A stretch of DNA of 18,292 nucleotides from Fidelibacterota bacterium (GTDB taxonomy: Bacteria; Fidelibacterota; Marinisomatia; SCGC-AAA003-L08; D37C17): contig PANV01000038.1 in the NCBI GenBank assembly GCA_002707765.1, positions 1-18,292 of the forward strand. The letters run 5' to 3'. Position 1 is the first letter of the stretch. Every line of letters begins with the position of its first letter. The notes below the pieces were generated by a model. The model ran no database searches, was not told the DNA's origin, and saw only the letters and a list, made by a program, of their open reading frames with translations. A program made the translations under genes and the position numbers. Shown in pieces: positions 1-7,289 of this stretch.

Positions 1-549
1 AGTATCATCACCAGCTGAACCCTGATCTCCTGTCTCTGGATTATCTAACCATAATGGGTTACCTGAAGTTACAGATGATTTTCTAACTAAAGTATGATCT
101 TTGGTTGCATTTGAAACACCTGCTACATCCCATCCACTACCTGGGTCTGCACCAACCATTCCAATAACATCTAAAACCAAACCTGTACCAACTTCAGTCA
201 AGGCAAAAACATCATCGCCATTACTTAAGTATGTAAAAGTCTGATCACATTCAGCCTGAATAGCAGCATCTGCACTGCCATGACAAACGACATATACATC
301 GTCTGCAACTAAAGTGGCTGTAAATGTTACATTATCTGGATAATCCCAAACTCCATCTTGGTCGCAACCATTGCTACAACTCGATAAAGAAAAGCCAGAC
401 AAATCAACATCTGCACCACTTGCATTGTATATTTCTAAGTATTTATGATTACTTGATCCTTCAGCATACTCTGAGAAAAACAAATTTGAAGTAAAACTGA
501 AAGAAAAAACTAATGTAAAAATAAACGCATAACGTACTGATTTTAACAT
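1..549 (-). CDS. Secreted lamin-tail-domain protein, N-terminal part (runs off left edge)
   Basis: 183 codons are open from an ATG at 549-547 to the window edge with no stop, so the C-terminus is missing. An excellent ribosome binding site, AGGAGG, lies five bases before the ATG. Residues 1-22 form a signal peptide (MLKSVRYAFIFTLVFSFSFT). The mature part opens with a lamin-tail-domain pattern: SEYAEGSSNHKYLEIYNASG, then DLSGFSL and later a strand with the VYVVCHG motif. Such domains are common in large surface proteins and exonucleases of marine FCB-type bacteria, usually followed by further adhesive domains or a sorting signal; here these would be off the window. Four Cys lie in the first half (two in the CSNGC stretch), which fits an exported, disulphide-bonded protein. 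The function of the whole protein cannot be told. A possible Fur-controlled promoter lies about 280 bases upstream (831-860). Confidence 0.85.
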   Translation of the reverse strand, partial: MLKSVRYAFIFTLVFSFSFTSNLFFSEYAEGSSNHKYLEIYNASGADVDLSGFSLSSCSNGCDQDGVWDYPDNVTFTATLVADDVYVVCHGSADAAIQAECDQTFTYLSNGDDVFALTEVGTGLVLDVIGMVGADPGSGWDVAGVSNATKDHTLVRKSSVTSGNPLWLDNPETGDQGSAGDDT

Positions 550-698
550 TACTTCCTCCTATAAGTATTAGTTATAATATTCGTAAATCTTTTTTTTTCC
601 ACACAAGGTTATGTTTGAATATACGTTTTTAGATTCATAAAAAAAAGAATAATTTTAGTAGAAATGTGTTAGATTTTATTTTTTTTTTTATTGGCAGA

Positions 699-811
699 AG
701 CTTAAGGTGTCTTAAGTTTAATATTGCAAGGGATTTCTCACGACGAAGAGAAACCCCTTGCAGGTCTCTATTTTTACCCTGGAGGTGTAACCATAGAGAT
801 ATAATTTTTTT
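699..811 (+). ncRNA. Three tandem stem-loops with a T-tract: candidate structured RNA or palindromic repeat
   Basis: Three hairpins follow each other with almost no spacing. Hairpin A: AGCTTAAG (699-706), loop GTGT, CTTAAGTT (711-718). Hairpin B: 725-739 pairs with 748-762 (15 positions, one A-C mismatch, loop ACGACGAA). Hairpin C: TCTCTAT (765-771) pairs with ATAGAGA (793-799), with an inner stem 774-779/784-790 closing a TGGA loop with one bulge. T7 follows at 805-811, so the plus strand has the better terminator-like order. B and C are markedly more GC-rich than their surroundings. Alternatives are a leader RNA of the leftward lamin-tail transcript (the minus strand folds equally well), a dispersed REP/MITE-like palindrome, or a bidirectional terminator. 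I recognise no known riboswitch or RNA family. Confidence 0.5.
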
Positions 812-844
812 CAAATTAGATAAAAAAAAATTTATAAATTTTAA

Positions 845-859
845 TGAGAATCAATCTCA
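845..859. promoter_or_regulatory. Fur-type operator, copy 1 (TGAGA-N5-TCTCA)
   Basis: TGAGAATCAATCTCA is an inverted repeat with the same arms and spacing as three sites upstream of feoA. It matches the 7-1-7 Fur box at most positions. On the minus strand its edge reads TTGAGA (860-855), 18 bases before TATAAA (836-831), so a Fur-repressed leftward promoter is plausible. Transcription would start near 824 and run through the hairpin cluster to the lamin-tail gene at 549. No rightward gene follows that it could serve. Confidence 0.65.
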
Positions 860-935
860 AGTAAACAAATTAAATATATAATTTTAATTAAACAATATTT
901 ATTTAATAGTTGCAGGAATTTTTAATGAATTTTAT

Positions 936-1703
936 TTAGTTATTTAGAATGAAGCTTACCAGTGAAACAATATCTACTACATTTATAATTGCATCTTCAT
1001 TAAGATCATATAAACAAAGATCATGATTAATTTCATTAATAAGGATAGCATTTACTAAGCTCACAACATCAACCACATTAATGACACTATCATTGTTGAT
1101 GTCACCAGGTGAACCGGTACATGTATTTATATTATTTAGTCCAGTTTGATATCTAATTGAAATATTCCCTCCAGTTCCTTCATAATAATCATATGCCCAA
1201 AATTTAATAATATCTATTCCATTTGCAGCTTTTACAAACATGACGTAATTAGTTGGATTTAATATATATGTCTCATCAAACCACCCCCATGAATTAAGAG
1301 CAGGATTTTTTATTCCCTCTACAAAAGTATGTGTTAAAATATCATAAAAGTCGGTATGCAATGTATCAGTCATCCAGGTGCTTTGAGTAGGAACTTCATT
1401 AAGATTCTCCCATTCATTTATCCATGTATAAGCTTCAGATTCTGAATTTCCAATGGAATCTACTAATGCACCTCCGTTACCAATTCCTGAAAGTCCACTA
1501 TTTGTCTTAATGTGTTTTCTTTGAAAAGCTAAATCCCAATCAAGTGAATTTTCAGGATTTTGAATCGATACTACACTATGTGTTTCAAATGAATAATAGA
1601 CCCATTCAGAGTAACTCGTAGCTTGAATTGTGGCTAAATATTCTTCTTGAGTATATATATATGATGATAGAATAATAAATAAGAGCTTTAAATTAAATTT
1701 CAT
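936..1703 (-). CDS. HmuY-like haem-binding protein with C-terminal dockerin repeats
   Basis: A 255-aa secreted protein. Residues 1-18 are a signal peptide without a lipobox cysteine, unlike classical HmuY lipoproteins. Residues 30-190 follow the HmuY pattern: a WVYYSFE strand, then the hallmark DWDLAFQRKHIKTNSG (55-70) with a Gly-rich G-x-GNGGA segment, and a late strand pair NYVMFVKAANG / GNISIRYQ. HmuY captures haem and hands it to the HmuR outer-membrane receptor; here the receptor-like gene lies immediately upstream in the same operon. Residues 200-252 hold two dockerin/F-hand repeats with Ca-binding patterns D201-x-N-x-D205...D212 and D233-x-N-x-D237...D244. This suggests cell-surface docking or Ca-dependent folding. 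The start follows AAAGGAAA, which overlaps the end of the receptor gene, so translation is probably coupled. Haem ligands cannot be assigned; candidates include His106, His116, His125 and Met155. Confidence 0.85.
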   Translation of the reverse strand: MKFNLKLLFIILSSYIYTQEEYLATIQATSYSEWVYYSFETHSVVSIQNPENSLDWDLAFQRKHIKTNSGLSGIGNGGALVDSIGNSESEAYTWINEWENLNEVPTQSTWMTDTLHTDFYDILTHTFVEGIKNPALNSWGWFDETYILNPTNYVMFVKAANGIDIIKFWAYDYYEGTGGNISIRYQTGLNNINTCTGSPGDINNDSVINVVDVVSLVNAILINEINHDLCLYDLNEDAIINVVDIVSLVSFILNN

Positions 1704-1706
1704 TTT

Positions 1707-4046
1707 TTAGTTTCCTTTAAAATTATATATAATTTCTACAATAAACCTTCTTCCAGGGTCGTACGTTGTGAGAAAATCTTTTTGGTAGTTGTCTTCCAAA
1801 AGCCTTCTATCATCTTTATAATTAAGTAAATTTTTACAACCCAATTTCATTTTTATTAAATCATTAAAATTTAGGATTGCTAGCACATCCATGAGATAGT
1901 AGTCATCTAAAAAAATTTTTGTATTATTTTGATCAAATATAAACTTTTTACTTGAAAATTTGGTGCTTAGCGAAATATCAAGCTTTTCTATAAAGGTTTT
2001 AGCATACAAATTAAACCTAAATGAATTTTTAGATATAAGCTCTAAAGCTTTATTATTTTTTGATTTAGGATTGGTATGATTATAAACAAATTTCATACTT
2101 GTTTTATTATCCAAAATTCTCTCATAGTGAAAGTTGATACCTCTAAATGATACAGATTCAAAATTATTATATTGTAGTATATTTTCATTAAATTCATTAG
2201 AAACTGAGTTGATAGCGATTAAATTTGTGACATCATTATAAAAAATCTCCATAGAAGCATTATTATCAAAATCTCTTTTATCAAAAGATAAAGAAAAGAA
2301 GTTGTTTGTTGTAGACTTTAAGTTTGGATTGCCAATTATTGGGGGGTTGTGACCTTGAAAATTATAAAATAGTTCTTTAATTGCAGGAGTTCTAAAGCCT
2401 TTGCTAAAGTTAAATCGTATATTATAATTTCTTTTTTTATTCTCTTTAACAAGATATGCAAAAGAATAAACCAAATTATTTTTAAAATTATCAGAAATCA
2501 CATTTCTTAAAGATAAAGATAATGTGTTATTATTATTGAGAATTATTTGATTTCCTGCAAAAAAAGCTTTTTTATTAAATGATTTAGAATCATCAGCTCC
2601 ATTAAAAATTGATTCAACTAAACAATCAGAAAAAGGAGTACCTGCATTTTCACCACATGAATCAGTCCCATTTTTGTAAATATTAAATGAACTATATTTA
2701 TTATTATTTAATTCAAATCCAAATGTATAGTAATGATTGTTGTTTTCTTTAGAATCAAATTGTATAAGTAGGTTATTATTTTGATTTAATGCGTTAACAA
2801 ATTCTCTATTTATTAAATTATTAACTTGATTACAATTTACTTCATCACAGTTAATGTAATTATAATTGAAGAAATAGTTACTTTTCTTATATTCCTCTGA
2901 ATTGAATATAATTTTAAAATCATTTGATGAAGTCTTTCTATTTAAAGAAAATCCATAGCTTGTATCTTCAAATCTAGGTAAGTTGTTTTGTATTGATTCA
3001 TAAAAATAACCTGGATAGTTTTCATCCTCTTGGTTAAATATCATAAGTAAATGATTTTCGTATTGAAAAATTTTATTGGAGTAATTTTTTGTAAAAATCG
3101 ATATGTCTAAAGAATTATTCAAATTAAAATCTATCGTATGTTTTATAGATTGTGATTCAAAATGTTCAAGAGTTTTAGTTTGATTTCCAATTACAATTTG
3201 GCTAGGAGGTGTTAAATCATATCCATCTGAGTTTTGGTTATTTAAATTAAAACTATAATTAATTTTTTTATTATTAAATCCAAAGTTAATTGCTTTAGAA
3301 TTAACCATTGGATTTTCATTTAAAATGGAGGCATTTATCCAATAAGGATTTTTATTTTTTTTTGTTATTATATTTACAACCCCTCCAATGGCACTGGATC
3401 CGTAAAGACTTGACATCCCGCCTTCAACAATTTCGATTCTTTCTACATCTGTAAGATTAATCATATTAAAGTCTAGATTTCCAGCAAATTCTCCAGAAAT
3501 TCTTACACCGTCAATTAAAAATAGGATATATTTGTTATCGAGTCCTTGAATTTTCAATCTATTGTTACTGGTTCCTGCATGATTTGATACAACGTTTTGA
3601 ACATTCGGCATTGTGATTTCTAGAATATCTTTAATATTTGTAAAAGCTGTATACTCAAAATCTTTAGGATTAATCAGATGAGTTAGAACAGGAGTATTTT
3701 TTATATGTGTTTCTTTTCTTAGGCCGGTTATAAGAATATTATTTAAATCAATAGTTTTTTTTAAAAGATTTATCTTAATTAATTTTTCATCAAAATTATC
3801 TACAGTAATATCTTTTTGTTCAAACCCCACATGTTTGATTCTTAGTGAAAAATATTTACTTTCATTTTTGGTTTTATTATCTAAATAAATTGTGAAAAAA
3901 CCATTTTTATCAGTTTCGATAGATTGATTATTGTATTCAATAATTGCATTGGGAATCGGATAGTCTTCCATATCAACAATTTGTCCAATAAAGGTATTTG
4001 CAGTTAAAAATCCTATAATAAAGCTTATAGTAGTAAAAAATTTCAT
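1707..4046 (-). CDS. TonB-dependent outer-membrane receptor, HmuR-like (probable haem or iron uptake)
   Basis: Numbering is from the ATG at 4046. Residues 1-20 (MKFFTTISFIIGFLTANTFI) form a clean signal peptide. Starting at 4103 would put 19 unlikely residues before it, and neither site has a good ribosome binding site. Residues 21-95 are a carboxypeptidase-regulatory-like Ig domain (GQIVDMEDYPIPNA... VGFEQKDI), usual in FCB receptors. Residues 105-230 are the plug (LKIQGLDNKYILFLIDGVR, then EIVEGGMSSLYGSSAIGGVV). The rest is a 22-strand-type barrel rich in Asn and aromatic residues. The barrel has FRTP and NPNL motifs with a His between them (His566 in QGHNPP), the layout of the FRAP/NPNL haem-receptor signature. 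The C-terminus ends IIYNFKGN. With the HmuY-like gene 3 bp downstream, haem uptake is the best guess; no Fur box is seen directly upstream. Confidence 0.85.
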   Translation of the reverse strand: MKFFTTISFIIGFLTANTFIGQIVDMEDYPIPNAIIEYNNQSIETDKNGFFTIYLDNKTKNESKYFSLRIKHVGFEQKDITVDNFDEKLIKINLLKKTIDLNNILITGLRKETHIKNTPVLTHLINPKDFEYTAFTNIKDILEITMPNVQNVVSNHAGTSNNRLKIQGLDNKYILFLIDGVRISGEFAGNLDFNMINLTDVERIEIVEGGMSSLYGSSAIGGVVNIITKKNKNPYWINASILNENPMVNSKAINFGFNNKKINYSFNLNNQNSDGYDLTPPSQIVIGNQTKTLEHFESQSIKHTIDFNLNNSLDISIFTKNYSNKIFQYENHLLMIFNQEDENYPGYFYESIQNNLPRFEDTSYGFSLNRKTSSNDFKIIFNSEEYKKSNYFFNYNYINCDEVNCNQVNNLINREFVNALNQNNNLLIQFDSKENNNHYYTFGFELNNNKYSSFNIYKNGTDSCGENAGTPFSDCLVESIFNGADDSKSFNKKAFFAGNQIILNNNNTLSLSLRNVISDNFKNNLVYSFAYLVKENKKRNYNIRFNFSKGFRTPAIKELFYNFQGHNPPIIGNPNLKSTTNNFFSLSFDKRDFDNNASMEIFYNDVTNLIAINSVSNEFNENILQYNNFESVSFRGINFHYERILDNKTSMKFVYNHTNPKSKNNKALELISKNSFRFNLYAKTFIEKLDISLSTKFSSKKFIFDQNNTKIFLDDYYLMDVLAILNFNDLIKMKLGCKNLLNYKDDRRLLEDNYQKDFLTTYDPGRRFIVEIIYNFKGN

Positions 4047-4146
4047 GCCTAAATTTACATAATCGACCACTAAGTCGAAAAGTAAATTTTTCAGTTTAGA
4101 CATTCTTTTTTTTATAAGGTGAATTTTTTGTGTAAAAAAGATTATA

Positions 4147-4818
4147 TCAAAAGATTTTTCTATTTTTGAATAAAATCCAGATAAAATAAACTAAAGATAA
4201 AGCATATAAACCAATTATGGTTTCTAAAACAATGAATTCCATAAAAACTACTAAAATTGAAAATAGTATTATAAATATGAATTGTATTTTCATCAATATT
4301 GAGTAGTGTTTGACGCATTCTGGACTAGAATCAATAGGGTTATTAAGGTTCTTGTTGATTAGTTCATAGCTAGCTAATCTAATGAATAAAAATTCTAATA
4401 TAAAAATATGATGAATAAAAAGTATTGAATAATTTACTTTATTAATGATTGCAATTGGTAGAGGCCAAAAGATATTCATGTTTCCGATTCTTAAAATAGT
4501 ATCAAGAATTATATTTGATGTCATTCCAATCATCACGCTTCTAGCAAAATTTACTATGCGGGCTTCTTTCTTGATTTCATAGAAAATCAAAAACATTAAA
4601 TATATTATACTTAGAGTAATAAAGCTGTGAGTGAAATTTTTATCAAATATTGAAGTGTCAATCTTAGAGCCGGTTATAAAATAGTAAATTGATAAAAAAA
4701 TTGAATCAATTTCTGGTAGATGTAAACCAAGAATGATTGCGCTTAAAAAAAATTTTTTTTTATTGAAGAAAAAATTTAACTTTAAAAAAATATATGTTTG
4801 TAACCCTATTAGAGACAT
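4147..4818 (-). CDS. DUF457/YdjM-like integral membrane protein
   Basis: A 223-aa polytopic protein with about six hydrophobic segments. It carries the ordered motifs of the YdjM/DUF457 membrane-bound metal-dependent-hydrolase-like family: His33-Leu-Pro-Glu-Ile-Asp38, a His64-Ser pair after a loop (NFTHSF), then GMTSNIILDT (98-107) and a late FWPLP (117-121). In typical members the third motif reads S-H-x-x-x-D; here Asn102 replaces the His, so a metal site may be incomplete. Function in this family is poorly known (E. coli YdjM is SOS-induced). It is the first gene of the leftward group and ends 43-100 bp before the receptor, depending on the receptor start. Divergent from the 4860 operon across only 41 bp. 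A functional link to iron is not evident. Confidence 0.7.
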   Translation of the reverse strand: MSLIGLQTYIFLKLNFFFNKKKFFLSAIILGLHLPEIDSIFLSIYYFITGSKIDTSIFDKNFTHSFITLSIIYLMFLIFYEIKKEARIVNFARSVMIGMTSNIILDTILRIGNMNIFWPLPIAIINKVNYSILFIHHIFILEFLFIRLASYELINKNLNNPIDSSPECVKHYSILMKIQFIFIILFSILVVFMEFIVLETIIGLYALSLVYFIWILFKNRKIF

Positions 4819-4859
4819 TTATAAATTTCATTTATATTTAAACAAAAATTAAACATTAA

Positions 4860-5729
4860 TTGAATTCAATAAAATTAAAAAAAGATATTGAGAAGTTATA
4901 TTTAAGGTCCTTAGAAATAAAAGAACCATTATTTACTAATTATCTAGATTCTATAAAATCTGTAATTGGTATGGATTTGAATTCTATCAACCATAATTTA
5001 ATAAAATTGTTTGAAAAAAAAATTAGTGAAAAAAATCATAAAAAAATTGAAATAAAACATAAAGAAAAAATTCCAGATGCTATTTCGATTTTTAGCTTAG
5101 AACAAAGTTTAAATGAAAAAAATAAAGAAAAAGCCCTCGATCATATTTATTATCTATCAAGGGTATCTGATGGCATGCAAATTTTGGAGTTTTTATTAGA
5201 ATATAGTTTGAAAAATTATGCTAATTCTCACAAGTATATATGGCATATAATTAGGATGCAAAAGTTTCTAAACGGAAAGTTCATACTTGAAAGTTTAAAT
5301 AAAATTATTGATATAATTTTTGCTGATAAAAGGATAAAGTTGAAACCTAAAAAAGAAGTCCAGTTAGAATGGTTGAGTATTTTATCTAAAGAGTACAATT
5401 CTATCGATGATATATTGCTTTATTATACCATTTATAATTCAGATCTTATAAGAGGAATTGAAATAAGGAAATTAGTCTCATCTAGGCTCTTTGAAATTTT
5501 AGAATCTAACCAGCTACCAAGTGAAAATTCAATAAAAATATATGATGAACAGATTATGCTGGGCCGAATATGGATTGCTAATAATATTAGAAAAATCGAT
5601 GATAGTAAATTAAGTTTAGAAACTATAAGATTTTTTGATTTAGTGCGTTCATGTTTAATGTTATCAAAAAATGATAAGGAAAATGAACTTATATGGTCAT
5701 ATTTAAACAATAATTATGCAGTTAAATGA
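4860..5729 (+). CDS. Unknown helical protein, first gene of a five-gene operon
   Basis: Not recognised. 289 aa from a TTG start at 4860; the next in-frame Met is residue 38, and no ribosome binding site marks either. Composition is Lys/Ile/Asn-rich, with no signal peptide and no membrane segment. Secondary structure looks all-helical, with amphipathic stretches at about 75-135 (LDHIYYLSRVSDGMQILEFL) and 160-240, reminiscent of HEAT/TPR-like solenoids, but no motif is diagnostic. Reading frame and composition match its neighbours and it overlaps the next gene by 14 bp, so it is a real gene. The overlap implies coupled expression with the metallo-hydrolase; a helper or partner role is only a guess. 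Confidence 0.75.
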   Translation: MNSIKLKKDIEKLYLRSLEIKEPLFTNYLDSIKSVIGMDLNSINHNLIKLFEKKISEKNHKKIEIKHKEKIPDAISIFSLEQSLNEKNKEKALDHIYYLSRVSDGMQILEFLLEYSLKNYANSHKYIWHIIRMQKFLNGKFILESLNKIIDIIFADKRIKLKPKKEVQLEWLSILSKEYNSIDDILLYYTIYNSDLIRGIEIRKLVSSRLFEILESNQLPSENSIKIYDEQIMLGRIWIANNIRKIDDSKLSLETIRFFDLVRSCLMLSKNDKENELIWSYLNNNYAVK

Positions 5730-6570
5730 TTTAGGAAAATGGAAAGTTTTCGCTCTAGAATCAGGCACATTTAAGCTTGACGGAGGTGCTATGATGGGTT
5801 CAGTTCCTAAAGTTTTATGGGAAAAAACAAATAAGCCTGATGATTTAAATAGAATAAAATTATCCATGAGGTGTCTGCTTGTTGATGATGGCATAAATAG
5901 AGTATTGATTGAAACGGGTATTGGATTTAAAAATCCAGAAAAATTTTTAAAAATATTTGATATAGATCATTCTAAATATACTTTAAGTAATACTTTAAGT
6001 GAATCAGGTTATATGCATAATGATATAACACATGTAATTATTACTCATCTTCATTTTGACCATTCGGGAGGAGCCTTGCATTTTGAAGACAAACAACTAA
6101 AACCATCGTTTCCAAATGCCACATACTATATTTCAGATTCTAATTGGAAAGCAGCAATAAATCCAAATGAAAGGGAAAAAGTAAGTTATATTAGTAATAA
6201 TTATATGCAGCTAGAACTTGAAAAAAAACTTAAAAAAATTCCTGACAATTATAAAATTTTGGATGGTATTGAAACCTATGTTGTAAATGGTCATACAAAA
6301 GGACAGCAACTGGTCAAGATATCAGATTCATCTGAAACTATTGTTTTTTGTTCTGATCTAATACCATTAAAATCACATTTGAAATTACCTTGGATAATGG
6401 GTTATGATTTAAATGCAGAAACTACATTATCTGAAAAAAAGAAATTTTTAGATCAGGCATCTGCAGAAAATTGGATTTTATTTTTTTATCATGACCCTGA
6501 TTGTGTTGCAGTCAGAATAAAGAAAAGTGAAAAGTATTACGAGATTATTGATGAAATCAGAAGAATTTAA
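5716..6570 (+). CDS. Metallo-beta-lactamase-fold hydrolase
   Basis: 284 aa, no signal peptide, so cytoplasmic. It has a full binuclear zinc site: His111-x-His113-x-Asp115-His116 (THLHFDHSGG), His193 (NGHTKGQ), Asp214 (FCSDL) and His259 (FYHDP). The N-terminal GGAMMGSVPKVLW motif and GIG after the first strands are typical of the YtnP/AHL-lactonase-like branch, whose members hydrolyse lactones, esters or related compounds; the substrate here cannot be read from sequence. It starts inside the preceding gene (14 bp overlap), and its end overlaps the DUF309 gene start by 20 bp, so the operon is translationally tight. Glyoxalase II is less likely because its characteristic C-terminal domain is absent. 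Confidence 0.88.
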   Translation: MQLNDLGKWKVFALESGTFKLDGGAMMGSVPKVLWEKTNKPDDLNRIKLSMRCLLVDDGINRVLIETGIGFKNPEKFLKIFDIDHSKYTLSNTLSESGYMHNDITHVIITHLHFDHSGGALHFEDKQLKPSFPNATYYISDSNWKAAINPNEREKVSYISNNYMQLELEKKLKKIPDNYKILDGIETYVVNGHTKGQQLVKISDSSETIVFCSDLIPLKSHLKLPWIMGYDLNAETTLSEKKKFLDQASAENWILFFYHDPDCVAVRIKKSEKYYEIIDEIRRI

Positions 6571-6922
6571 AAAAAATGATTTATATAGTGCAGGTTTAAA
6601 TTCATTCAAAAATAAACAATTTTATGAAGCTCATGAGTTTTGGGAAGAATTATGGATTGATTATAATCTCAGTGATTCTAAATTCATTCAAGGTTTAATT
6701 CAGTTATCAGTAGCTTATTTTCATATAACAAACTCAAATAAGAAGGGTGCAATTAGTTTATTTAAGAAATGTTATGTAAAACTTAAATTATTTGCTCCTT
6801 GCCACAGAGAAATAAATATTAGTAACATTTTGAGAAAAATTCAAATGTCTCAGGATTTATTATTAAGAATTGATGACATGAAAGAATTTGACTGGAGCTT
6901 GGTTCCTAAATTAGAAGATTGA
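6551..6922 (+). CDS. DUF309 family protein
   Basis: About 123 aa from the ATG at 6551. A GTG eight codons upstream is possible, but the ATG leaves the usual short N-terminus before the domain. The family signature is plain: FYEAHEFWEELW (24-35) with conserved His28, Glu29 and Trp31, followed by KFIQGLIQLSVAYFHI and a GAISLFKK helix. DUF309 proteins are small all-helical proteins of unknown biochemical role, often single-copy in bacteria, archaea and cyanobacteria. The coding sequence overlaps the hydrolase by 20 bp and ends in TTGA shared with the next gene's TTG start, so it sits inside a polycistronic unit. Confidence 0.85.
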   Translation: MKSEEFKKNDLYSAGLNSFKNKQFYEAHEFWEELWIDYNLSDSKFIQGLIQLSVAYFHITNSNKKGAISLFKKCYVKLKLFAPCHREINISNILRKIQMSQDLLLRIDDMKEFDWSLVPKLED

Positions 6923-7284
6923 ATTATGAGTTTAAAATATTAACACTTTCAAATGATGCAAGTTTTTCTATATCGCTTACAAAAGAATGTGACAAATATG
7001 GTTTTTCATTAATTTTTATTGATGATAAAACGGATATTGGAAATGAAATTGAAAATAATGTAATTGCTGTTGCACTATTTGATTTGAGTGATAATACACT
7101 AAATTCATATAAACTTGGAGAGAAAATTAAATTAGATTATGGTATACCTATCTTTGGTTTACTAAATGAATTTAACAAAAATATCCAAAAAAAAGCTAGA
7201 GATCATTCGTTTGATTTAATTTTTACAAAAAAAATGCTACTTAAGAGTATCAAGGAAGTTATTATTCATGTCTCAAAAGAGTAA
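6919..7284 (+). CDS. Degenerate receiver-like protein
   Basis: 121 aa from a TTG start that overlaps the previous stop by 4 bp (TTGA), replacing the usual ATGA. The alternation of beta and alpha segments resembles a response-regulator receiver domain alone: KILTLSND (6-13), a short strand ending in Asp55 (VALFDLSDN) at the phospho-acceptor position, a GIPIFGLL strand (75-82), and Lys104/Lys105 (IFTKK) at the conserved Lys position. The acidic pair after strand 1 is reduced to Asp13, and the Thr/Ser after strand 4 is missing, so phosphorylation may be lost. No output domain and no kinase gene is nearby. It could also be another Rossmann-like domain; the assignment is by pattern only. Confidence 0.6.
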   Translation: MNYEFKILTLSNDASFSISLTKECDKYGFSLIFIDDKTDIGNEIENNVIAVALFDLSDNTLNSYKLGEKIKLDYGIPIFGLLNEFNKNIQKKARDHSFDLIFTKKMLLKSIKEVIIHVSKE

Positions 7285-7289
7285 ATAAG

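Larger units (their letters stand above)
550..935. other. 386-bp non-coding region between two leftward genes
   Basis: No convincing gene. From left to right it holds the ribosome binding site of the lamin-tail gene (about 554-560), T-runs (590-598 and 678-689), three consecutive hairpins (699-802) followed by T7 at 805-811, A9 at 822-830, and a Fur-type inverted repeat (845-859) embedded in a possible leftward promoter. The 71-codon open frame at 666-881 (+) runs straight through all three hairpins and has no protein-like composition. No strong terminator for the hmuR/hmuY-like operon is visible; only a weak ATTAAA/TTTAAT pairing occurs just after hmuY. Confidence 0.7.

Noticed and set aside
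699..802. tRNA gene, integron attC site or CRISPR repeats
   Set aside because: No cloverleaf or T-arm sequence, no RYYYAAC/GTTRRRY core sites, and the three hairpins differ from each other, so there is no repeat-spacer array.
800..805. Exact TATAAT on the plus strand as a rightward promoter
   Set aside because: No -35-like hexamer lies 16-18 bases upstream and the next gene on that strand is more than 4 kb away; it is also the tail of a hairpin.
666..881. 71-codon open frame on the plus strand
   Set aside because: It runs through three hairpins and a Fur-type site, has a Phe/Lys/Asn composition dictated by T- and A-runs, lacks a ribosome binding site and resembles no protein.
4104..4146. 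Terminator between the DUF457 gene and the receptor gene
   Set aside because: Only a TTTTTT/AAAAAA pairing around GTGT is possible; too weak and without GC pairs.
5432..5894. Two antisense frames under the unknown protein and hydrolase genes
   Set aside because: Both overlap well-supported genes and have no recognisable features.
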